Below, piece by piece: positions 48,501 to 60,500 of a stretch of DNA of 64,000 nucleotides. Positions within the stretch are counted from its first letter, which is position 1. Every line of letters begins with the position of its first letter. The position numbers and the translations under genes were made by a program. This stretch comes from Embiotoca jacksoni (taxonomy: Eukaryota; Chordata; Actinopteri; Embiotocidae). The notes below the pieces were generated by a model. That model was not told where the DNA came from. It ran no database searches and saw nothing but the letters and a program-made list of their open reading frames with translations. The DNA is taken from positions 13,014,085-13,078,084 of the forward strand of contig JAKOON010000012.1 in assembly GCA_022577435.1 (NCBI GenBank), given 5' to 3'.

Positions 48501-51500
48501 CTGTTCAGCTTTGTCTGTCTGTCTGTCCATCCAACTCTTATTCATCCATTTATTCTCTGTACATCTGTATGGATTTATACCCCTCTTTATGTCAGTGTAT
48601 ATGGACAAAGAGTGAACTTTTATATGAACAATTCCTTTGGATTTAAGATGGTCTCTAATCCCACTACAATAGGATACACACGTGGGATTGCTGATACGCA
48701 GATGACAAAAAACACATATACTTGCATGCTATCTTTATCTCATTGTGGATATCCCTCAGGTGCCTCAGTCCAAAAAAATGAAGGCTGGGTTCATTTAAAC
48801 TCAAAATTATCCTTAGCAGTCAATAATTTCTGTTTCTTTAATAAAGACCCGTTTAGGCTTTCCCTTTATTAAAGAGCGAGTGAAAATCAACAGTTTCTGT
48901 CTGAGCCCCAAAAGTCTTGCTGGAGATGAACAGCTCTGTGTCTCAATCACAAAATTATAAGAGTCAACTTGGGCAGTCCTGATTTCTTAAACTACTTTAA
49001 TTACCACATATTTCAATGCCCACCTTCTCATACAATAGACACAATGTTTAGCACTTGTGTTCACGAAACATGCTGCTGTAAAAAGGACAGGAGAGACCTG
49101 GGACAGACATTGTTCTAGGACATTATGAATTGAACCAAGGCAGCACAAAGACAGCTTTACTGTAGGAATTCAAACTATTGTACAGCACAGCAGGTGAATT
49201 ATGTAGGTAATTGGATCACCCGTTTGGATCCAGGCTTAAGAGTTTAATGTTATGTGCTATTCAATCCTACCTAAGCAAAATTCATTGTATTATGATTATA
49301 TCACTTCAGTGGCTCCAGTGGAAATTTTTCCAAGTAAATGATAAAGGCATAAAGTTCCATATGCAGAAGCAGCAATATACCATAAAGAATGAATGTCACA
49401 TCTGCTTTATTGGACATGATGTAATTGGTTTGTTTTTTTAAGCACATACTGCTCTTTGATTGAGTGGTAAACTGATTTCATAGTTGTTTTTTGATTAAGT
49501 TAGTAAAGCGGTTGACCTGTTTCTCCATCATAGCCTTCTCATACTCCCCCTGTACCACATCCAGCTCTGCCTGCTTGGCATCCAGCTCAGCCTGGGCTTT
49601 CTGAAGATCCACATTAGCTATGGCCAGACGATTCTGCTGCACTGCCAAGTTAGCCTAAAAAAACAGAGAAGGGAAAGATGGAGAGAAGAAGAGAGAGAGA
49701 TCTGAGATGCTTTCATTGCACATAAAACCCTGCAGGGTTCATAGTCAGTTTTCTTGTGATGAGGCTGTGGAAGATGGAGAAAATGATGAAAGACCAAACG
49801 AGGTGACAATGTGAACGATTTGAAAGAAAAGGAGAGAGTGGTGTTGGGAGTGAATGCTTTTTATGGAAAAATAATGGAGGAAACTCTCAATTTAGAGAGA
49901 TGAACTGATTAAATACTTCAGAAAATGTTTCAGCTCAGGTCGTGACAGATAGCATAAAATAAGCAGGGAGGTGGCAAGGTCGGAAGTACATCTTTTATTA
50001 AGACTTTAGAAGTGTAAAGACAGCTTTAAGAATCAAACTGCAGATGCAAGAATAGAGATTTACAAGAGAACCTGAGGGAGGTAGAGAGAAACTGGAGCTA
50101 AACAGTGGTGGAGAGCTGACTGGAAGGCCAAAAGAGGAAGAAAGAGTCTGAAAGATGACAGCGGTAGGAAAAAAGGATATTTTCTGGGTAGAACTGAGGC
50201 TGTGGAAAAAGCACAGAGGTTTAGGGACAGAGATTCACAGAAATGTTGTGGTGTTTCCTTAGTGTGTGTGCGTCTGGGTGTGTTTGCGTGGCTCGGGACG
50301 AGGAAGTCGGGTGCTTTCATTTAATATTAATTGGCATCTGAGAGGACCATCCCTGCTTGTCTTTCTGCCTGTCTGTCTGTCCAACTGTATCGCCGGCTGA
50401 GAGTCTAACTGGCCAGCTTAGATGGAGGCCATCACTGAGCTGGAAACCAGAAAATCAATTTGCTAGGCTGTGTTCCACACTTTAGCTAAAGGTCAGGATC
50501 AAAGCAGAGAAGCGAGCGGTTCTCGTGAGGGTTGTAGAGAATATGAGAAAAACAGAATATGTTTGTTTGTTTGCGCAAGAGAGAAAATGAGAGAAGCAGA
50601 AGAGAGAGGAAAGCAAATTGTGAGAGATGGAACAAGGGAAAGTGGAAAGGGAGTGAGATATGGGTGGGGTGAGCAGAAACATGATGGTGGAGAGAGGATG
50701 GAGAAAATTAAACGTTGCAGATGCAAAAAAAACAAGACTGAAAATGAGACTAGCTAACAAGGGGGAAGAAATTAGATAAAAAAGAAGAAGACACAGACAG
50801 ATGTGAAATTAGAGTTTTATCATCAGGCAATGTTGTTGGTGAACTCGGCAAAAAAAAAAAAAAAAATTGCATCAGTTAGCTTTTTAAAGATTGTAACACA
50901 TCGGACATTCGCTTTCAAAATATGTGACCTGACAGAATGATCATTGAGATCCTACCTTATTCAAATTCATATTTGCTTTGTGTTCATGAAAGCCTTGAAT
51001 GGAAGAACCTCTATAAAGGACAGTCATAGACATAAAAGACTGACCTTCACAGTGCACTCTAAAAGAAATTCTGGTGTTTCATAGTATACACCAATAATGG
51101 TCCTGTCTGCTGTTCTTTAGACTGTCCATTTTGTCATTATGAGAAATAATAACAGTGAAGACTTTTTTCAAAAAGGTTTTGGGACATTTGCATGAATTCA
51201 CTGGGTTAAACTAGCAGGGTGAAAACAGCTATTAGCTAGTGAATATATCTTACATAATCCAAGTGCTGTGAGAGTATAGATATGTATGGTGCCGTATTAG
51301 TCAAGTAGTTTGTGTTTGTAGCTGTGTGTGTAAACACAGTGTTTACTGTAGAAATCAGAACATCTCGTTTCTTATGTTGTCGAAAGTCAGAAGAGTTTCT
51401 CAAGTTCATTCATCTCAAATCTTTACATTGGTGTGACTTTGATGTTGCCTTTTACTAATGCCAGATTTCTAAATAAAATGACGAGTAAATTCTGATCTCA

Positions 51501-54500
51501 CACACAGAAAATCAAACTTATTTCATCCTACAATATAGAGGATAATATCTAAATGGTCAGATACTAATTAGTATGATCTTTCAGTGCCCCAATCAGGTCT
51601 CCACTTTGTGACCGTGATGAGGACAGTGAGTTTCATGATTAAGCTGTCTGCATGGGAAAATCCATTTCTTGGTTTGTATAAAGGGATTAAATTTAAAAAA
51701 GACCCATAAAACTTGACTTGAGATGCACCCAGTTTTATCTTTTTTGTATTTGTGCGCTCATGATCTGTCGATAAAAGCCTAATCCTTCCTCAAATTTGTG
51801 GCACTTCTATTACCTCCACTGTCCACAAATTGTCGCTGCCAAAATGTGAGAATAATTTTTAAAAAATCATTTTTAAATCAGAGACAGTCTGTGCTATTTT
51901 GTGTAGCCTGGGGCGTTCCTGCAGAGAAACAACCACTCTCCTCCAAGTGTTTTTTATTTATCAGAATGGAAGAGTTGGAGAGCATGGATTTTACCCAGGG
52001 AGTGTGTGCACACAACTGCTATACATTTATTAGGGTGATGATGATGGTTCTATCACACTGCCTGTCTCAGTACAAGGGATTTTAGCAGCTTGATATATAT
52101 CCATTTCTGTATAATGCTTTCAACCAAAAAGAATAACTTTTATTAAAAAAAAAGATTTTGTGCTGCATACTGTCTAGAAACACAAACCACTGTGCTAAAT
52201 CTACAACACTCGATGTTACCTTCAAGGGCAAGACTTCCTTGTTGATGGAGAAGAAGGAGGCCATGGCTTTGGTCCATGATGCAAGGCCGGCCACATTGCC
52301 ACACACCCTCTTCGCTGTTTCGATGTTGTAGTCAGGCATTTTAAAATAAGGCTGCAGCAGCTCCACCATTTCCTCATTAATGGTGTCTTTGGGGAATTGC
52401 TTCAAGAGAAAGGAAGAGGCAGAAAAAGGGGAACGGGTGTGGGGCAGTTTTAATTGAAAGAAAGGAACTGGGACTTATTTTAGCCTGGACACAAATAATA
52501 TACTTATCAGCCACACATGAACTCTATCGGAATCTAAAAACATGGAATGCAAAACTACATGAAATTAAAACAGCATGAAATTTGAGTAAAACGATTTGGA
52601 TTGAGAGAGAAAGACTGGGAAAAGTTCAGGTATTAAAAGATGGAGAGGGGAAAAAGGAAGAGAGGACGTTATTGAACAAAATCTACATTTTTTTTTTCCA
52701 GGAGTCATCTTATTTTGGTAAATACACACCGAGATAAGATCATGGTCATCCTGTATATTTTCAGAATAATTTTGAACATAAGAAACTATAACTGATTTTG
52801 ATGGAAGAGAAGGTAATAATCCCTTCCATATGACTTCCTTGGAGTTCAGTCTGGTCCCTCACTAACGCATGTACAGTACAATGATTTTACCTTCTTTTAT
52901 GTTCAGTACAGTAAATTAATACATGAGCCACAAAGGTATATCTCCTAAATCATGTGTTTTAAGCTATATTTGAGCAGTTTAATGACAGCATCTACACTTT
53001 AATTAGATCTCAACTGTACAAATTGGATATTGGTAAGTGCACCTGCAGGCTGCCCAGGAAGTTTCCAGCCGTCATGAGCTTTAGGGATTCCTGCCAGGAC
53101 GGAGTGTTACAGTTCTTCTCTGTGTCCATTTTCACGGTGTTGACCCGCCTCTGGAAGAGCAGCAGCACGCAGTCCATGATCCGCATAATGAGGTGAGGCG
53201 GCCGGCCAAGTGTTCGCACAGTGGCAATGTCTGATGGCTTGATTGTCTGTGTGGGCAAAGACAGAGGAAACAGAGGAGATCAATTTCAACACATGTCGTG
53301 TTGTAAGGTGATTAGAGAGAGAATAACTGTGATGAGAACAAAGAAAAATAACTTGTTTTCATTTGAGCATATACTGTAAAGAAGGCAGTGTGTGCTGTAG
53401 GAAATGCAACCAGAGGAACTGACAAAAAGAGACAGTGAAATACAACATCAAATTAAGTGTAAATTCCAACAGAATGAGAGGCGTTCAGCAGAGGGGGACA
53501 TGGAATCATCTCAGGGGACTGATTAAAATGAGAGACAGCAGAAGTGTAAAGAAAACGTCCCAGTGAGAGTTGTTTGGCTGCTTCATCAGGCTGCCTGCCT
53601 GCTTGACTCATTTCTGCTCTTTCCTCCCTGTTCCATTTCCATTTAGCCCAAGTCCAAAGTGAATCTTCCACAAGACATTCAGCCAGCAGACAATCTGGTT
53701 TATCATGTACTTCTACTGTCACCAAGCTCCTCTATTATCCTCCGCTTCTCATGGAAATGTCTCAACAGGGTTACAAGCAAATCATTTAGTTACATTCTAC
53801 AGTATGTACTATAAAAATGCAATTGTGGCTACTGTATTTTAGTTTTCTGCTAGCCAGTCAGCTTTGTGGAGATTCCTGTGCAAGGCAGCCACTGTTGAAA
53901 TATTATACAATGATAGTGTTCTCTAACATGAAAGAAAAGCATCCTGTAGGAACTCCAGCCTCTGTGACTTATTCCCAGCTATTACTGCTATTGTGCATCA
54001 GTAATGAATATTGCTGCTGTAAAACAATACTTACAAAAATCCCCTTTGTGCATTTTAACAGAAAATATGGGCAGATTGTAGTCAGTTAGTGAGATATGAA
54101 CACACAAAGTGTAAATCTCATGACCTTCTGGCAAAATAAATACATACTACTTTTACGAAAGTGATGAACAAACACTATACATATAAGACCTTGATTGCAA
54201 AGAAAAATGCAATATGATCATCTGAATTTGACGAGGCTAAGCACCTGCAGTCCAGCCGGGCTCTGCCAGACTCTTGCTCAGCTTCGGTTTTCTTCACTGT
54301 GACTTTAGTCTGGAAACTTCAGCCAGTCTGAAGGGCGGACCAATCAGTGACCAGTGTCGCTTGGTAAGTGTCATGAAGTTGAAGTCATAACATTTTTTTC
54401 TAAATCTAGTTGCAGCAGTGGTGGATCTTTGGTGCATATGATGGTCAATACTGATTGGTTTAAGGCTGCTCCAAAACTAACCTGAGGTCTACATCCAGTA

Positions 54501-57500
54501 GGATGAAATGACTGGAAAAAATGTCCTAAAGAGGGTAACCAAACATATATTCACACAGTGAATTTGGATCTTGCAACACCACATTAGCTGCAGTCTGCCC
54601 CTGGACTTAAATTAATTGGTTATGGCAATATTATATTATTGTATTTTTATGGAAACGTGTCATTGTTTCTTATCAGCTGCAAAAGCAAATAAATATATAA
54701 TGAGTAGATTTACACTTTTTCCAGTGCTGTCTCAAGCCTACAGCAAGAGCAGATGTAACTAATAGAGTGTCCACTACAGAAAACAAAATCGTACCCTCTC
54801 TGTGTTCATCTCAATCATCCAGGTAGTAAAATGTCAAACTGAAAGTAACAATTACAAGAGTCTGACCAGGGTTGCCTGTTTGGAAATCCAAGTTTTCCAT
54901 ATGTAGCAGCAAGATACAAATTCTAATCAGGGCCCTGCCACAGGAGGTCTGTATGCAACCATCTACCCAGGAGGACAGCTTTAATTACAATGCAGCTCCA
55001 GGCCCCAGAACACCAGACTAAATTTAAACACACCAGCATAGGAAGGCTGTGGGCAAAACCTTCATGCACCTTCACACAGCCAGTCAAGAAGCACTCTAAG
55101 TGGAACCCTGGAGCAACACAAAGTAAGAGAGCAAAGCAGATATCAGCAGGGTTTGCATTCAGCCACACACCGAGGCACAAGCAACTGCTGCGACACACAG
55201 TTTACTGACAGTTTCTCAACCCTGAGGCTACGTTGTAGAGCAAAATTAATCTGGCACAAAGAGCATACAGGAGTAGAAGACAATGCATGAGGAGTGGTAC
55301 TGCATCACAGGCTTGATTAAAATTGGTCACAGTAAATAGGTGATGAATATGAACATTGAGCCCTTACAATACTATTCATACTGTACGCAGGCATTCCTCA
55401 TTTATTAAATATATAATTGAAAATAAATATTGTAAAAAAGTCTTTCAATAATTTGCAGAGAATGTCCTCATGACATTTCCCCCCCTGTGGAAACATACTA
55501 ACCTGACGTGTCACATGGTTTGTTACACAGAACAATGCAAGAAGCGGCTCTGGAAGTTATTTAGAAGATACTTGGCAGGTGAATGGGTAAATAATCTTTT
55601 TATCACTGGCTTATTTCAATCGATCAGATCATTGCTGGGGTTTTTTTTCCAAATGAACAGTTCCTTCTCGCTGTTGTCACACCTAAACCACGGCCATAGG
55701 TGTTAGTAGTTTCTCCTAAGATGCTGATTGGTCCGAACCACCGCCGGTTCGGGATCAATCAAACTTATAACATGAAGCTCTACAAGATGGATGTGGTAAA
55801 CCCATCTGCTTGGCAAATTAAGAAACATAGAGTTAGGTAAAAAAAAAATTGGATTGGATTTTCAAGGCGGTAATTTATAGTGTGTTTTAGTCTTTAAGCT
55901 ATCAATAGGATGGGAGAGTCACAATAAATTAGAGCTGAACCTTTAAACTTTGGGCGATATTTGTCAAGAGGGCTATATCTCCCACACAGTTCTTTCTATA
56001 CTGATGCAAACCTACTCAAATTAAAACTTGACACTTTAAATTATTGTCCAAGAGCAAACATGTACAACTGTCCAAATTCTTATGATCTGTCTGGACTGTC
56101 TCACTAAAACTAGATTGGGATTGACTGAAATCAAATGTTCATTGTCCCGAATGCATCCTACTGACTGATTGAAACATGTATTCCTCATGATGAACTGCAG
56201 TCACTTTGCTGATGCTCAGTTTTATTATACACTGCTTTCATCAGGTTATTTTAATTTGTGCAATTCTTCAGTCTATGACTAAACTAATGACATTCCCATC
56301 ATCTTCAGGTGTATTTTGTGTTTAGTACTAATTAACAAATGTTAGCATGCTAGCATGATTAAAATAAAGTGAGTTAGCGTTTAGTTGTTCTGACTAACGA
56401 AAGTTGCCAACATGGCTGTAGACTCTTTGGCTTGTTCACATACAAAACATTTATTTTTACATACACAACTAGTTTAGACTCAATTCTGTCCAACTGAGAA
56501 AAATAAAGCTGATCAGAAATCTGGGAGTTGCATATTCAACATTTCCTATACCTGCAGTGCAGCCTCTGCCTCCTGAAGAGCTGGCCGGGCAGCTGCCAGT
56601 TTCTCCTCGGCGATGGCCTTGTCAGCTGAAATACGGTCTACGATGGCCTGAGCCTTGTCCTTCACTTTCTGCACCTCCACCTTCACTCGCTCTGCTGCCT
56701 GGGCTTTTACTGTCACCTCCTTCAACACCTGGAAGTATTGACAAAAAAGAAACATCTCAACTTTTAAAACTTATTCAATCAACACAAGAAGAACTGCTAA
56801 TCTGGTGTCAAATGTTAATGCCATTCATTATTCGAAGCAAACACAGATTGAATCGAGACATACTGTATGGCAGAACTGCTGACATGAGCAAGAATTGTAA
56901 CGATAATTGGGAATACAACAAGCACCCACTTGAACGTCCAAGCACAAATTACAGCAGTGGACAAAATTAACGCTTTTCTTTATTTCTTCTCTATTGAATT
57001 TTTGTTTAATACTTATTTATTCATTCATGTAACGAAATAGCTTATATTTCACTGCTGATCATCCACATCGACATATACCTGCACATACACTTGGAGTAAA
57101 ATATAACAATATATATAACAGCAGTCTGACATTGTCAGTTTAGTTCATTATGGACTGGGTTGCAACTTTGATCTTAAATTTCTGCGTCACAATTCAAATG
57201 TAACAAAATAACATCACCTGTTTCAAAACCTACCATATCAGCCTTATCATTGGCAACCTGAAGCTCCTTCTCTTTCACTTCCAGTTCTTTGCTGAGAGCT
57301 GCGACAGACTCTGATGCCTCCTTCAGCTTTTGCAGACCAGTGTTCATTCTACACCAGAGAAACATTTAACACAGTCAGCCAAACAATATGTTCTTATAGC
57401 ATAATTGCACCCTGCTACTACTATATAAAATAGACTATCTGGGATACGTCAGCAGGTCTACAATGCAGAATCTTTGGTTTGCTGTGCACCAAGAGGTGAA

Positions 57501-60500
57501 AATACTTTTAGATTATTGCAAAGGCTTTTCATCTTTTGTAGGTTTATGGTAAAATATGGCCAGAATATCAATTTCATGATATCACTTCAACAGCTGCCAA
57601 GGAATCTTGGCGAGGCTTGGGGAGTATCTGATAATCCAACATGTGTGATAAAGGAGCACAGTAATGTTATGTTTTTCTCAGATCTGGTATGTCGTTGAAA
57701 GGTGTAGTTTATTCTGCACTCTCAAAACATGACTCATGACTGATCTGTTCTGGACAGACCAATCAGATCAATTTGACAATCATTATTTCATTAGTCTGCA
57801 ACTTAATCATCTGTACACTTGGTGCCATTAGTGAGTTGATAACTATCCCTGATTCCCAACCCACTTTAGTTGCTGGCTTTTCACAGCTTTCCTAAAAACA
57901 CATCACCAATGAAAGGGAAATGGAAAACTTCCGGCTAAGATGGAATAGCAATCACCCTAAATTCTACAAAGTGCTCAATGTTACCATTTTAACAAATATT
58001 TAACTTAATTATTTAAGTCTGTTTACCTGTTGGCAAGAGTCTGTACTTCAGACCTCTTCTCCTTATAGATGGATTTGTAGCCCTGAATGAAGGACAGGTA
58101 GGATTTGGGTGTGACGTGCGTAGAGCGTCGGTATCTAGATATAAATTAAATTTGATTAGATTCATTTCATGACATATTTTAAAGTAGGAGAATCATGCAA
58201 TATTATAACATTTAACCTGTAACCTAATTCAGCAGAATCTTGAATACCTTTCAGAACCACTAGTACTCAGTGTTTCATAAGTAATACGTACATACATTTA
58301 AACAGACAGAAAGATAGGCACATGGATAGATTAATAGAAAATTGACAATATAATTGTATATATAATAATAGACAATAATAGACAATATAATAATTAAAAG
58401 GTAAATTGGCATTTATTTCCTGAAAAACGGCATGATAACTGCAGTATATCAAATTATATTCACCGATTCAGTTCATTTCATTTCAAACCTTGCAACTGGT
58501 GACATACTAAGGCAGTAACAACTTTACTTGTACTTTTAGACTTTAAGACTAAGTCTATCAGCCCATCAGTATATATGCACATACGTACATACATATACAG
58601 TATAGTATTCAACAGTTGGTTGAATAAAGTACTGTGCAGTACCTCTGGAAGTAGTCCACACACTTCTCTGCCACACCGTCCTGGAAGGAGCCCATGCACT
58701 GAACCACCTCACTTTTGACCTGAGGTGAGCACTCCATGTCATAGACAGACAGGAAGTGCTCTGAAACTGAAGGACAAAAGGAATGACAAGGAACAGAGTT
58801 AACAGGCGAGTAGAGAGGAAACTTGTGACAGCAACCAAACTTTAAACATAAATATATCTAAGCTAACTTCCTGCTTCATACACTCACATTGTCAAAAAGT
58901 CAAATTGTTTTTCAAGCAGGAATAACTGCAACTGCATGACACATTATGGATTATTGGCCTTGGTACATCTATTGCTATAACATCTGAGCCATATGACTGA
59001 CTGAGTCAACAAAGTAGAGAACGGACATTCAGAAACAGAAGGCGAGAGCAGGGCATGATTGGAAGTATTGATATTTTCACAATTCCCTGACAAAAAACAC
59101 ATGTTGAACAGATACTGTTTTTCAGGACAAAACCAATTACACAGTTTAAGAATAGCTGAAAAACTGAAGACCTTTTACATTTTTATAATTTTCAATTACA
59201 GTCAAGCAATAAGCTGACAGAACCTCTACAATATTGTAAAAATGAACAACTGTAGTCATGCTGCTGGGATTTATGGCAACAAACACAATTTGAGAATTCT
59301 TAATTTTGATCTGACTTTCAGTAATTAGGAAACACTCGGAAGACATTCTTAGCAAAGTGACTGAGTGATAACTGAGTGTTATAATATTATCGGAATATTT
59401 ATTCTATAGCCATGGTTTAATAGCACTTAAATAACAGCAGCCACTCTAAGAGTACAGCAATATCCAACAAAAAAATTCCTTTATTGGTGTACCTGCAACA
59501 AGAGCGTCTTTAGGCCAGCGGCTGAACCAGTCCATGGTGCAACCAGATATCAGCGCTGGGAACTTCAGCGCCCGGTTGCGGAACTTTTCCCCGACAGGTG
59601 AAAAGCACAGAACGACGTGAAGATTATGGCGGACGCGTGACATAAAGTAGTCGTACAGGTTTTCATTAGTCGGTGGTCGTCTGGGAAACTCCCGCTTCAT
59701 GATAGGGATGAGATCGCTCAGGATCTCATCAATCTCATCACGAGCGAACAAGTTGGACACCTGCAGAGAGAAACACACTCCTATTAAGTCACTGATATCA
59801 CAATAATATCATATAATATTTGTATGTATACTGAAAACATTTTACATTTAACATTAGGTCAGGTTTAGAGGTAAAAAAGTATATATATATATATTTGGTA
59901 AACTCGTTCCCTTCAAACACATTATTTCATGGATTTCTTCATATTTTATCTGTGTGCTGAAGAAACTCTGAATTGATTTGGTGGTACTGCATTCTTTCAC
60001 ATTGTTTTGTGTCAGATCACTAAATCCCTCGTTGCAGAGACAGAGAGCATGCAACTGAAAGAGGAGGGAGCGAGAGCATGGGAACATGTGGTGTTGTGGT
60101 TACCAGCACCGTGTCTCAAACCATCTGCCGCTTTACTCTCACATAAACAACAACATCACACCAACAACTCACTCTTCCTTTTTGTTTCTAATCTCTGTCA
60201 CCTCTGTCACTGTTTCTCTAACACACAGCCATCCCAACACTACAGCAACACAAAACTCTCTCACCAACATATACAAACACGACACAGAAACCTCTCACCT
60301 GCACACCAACAACGGCCAAACACACATAACACTCTTCCCTGGTCCTCACTTCAATTTCCCTCCCCTGGCAAAGCAGCTGCTGCTTAAATTATTATCTAGC
60401 CAGGGAGGTAGAGGAAGGGTGAAAGAGGAGCTGGGGAAAAAGACGAGGATAGCAATGCCATCACGATGAGGCAGAAAGCAGGGGAACACAAAAAACAGTT

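Noticed and set aside
60007..60469. Overlapping 126- and 127-codon open frames
   Set aside because: They lie antisense in a dnah5 intron in Asn/Thr/His-rich low-complexity sequence with no conserved domain.
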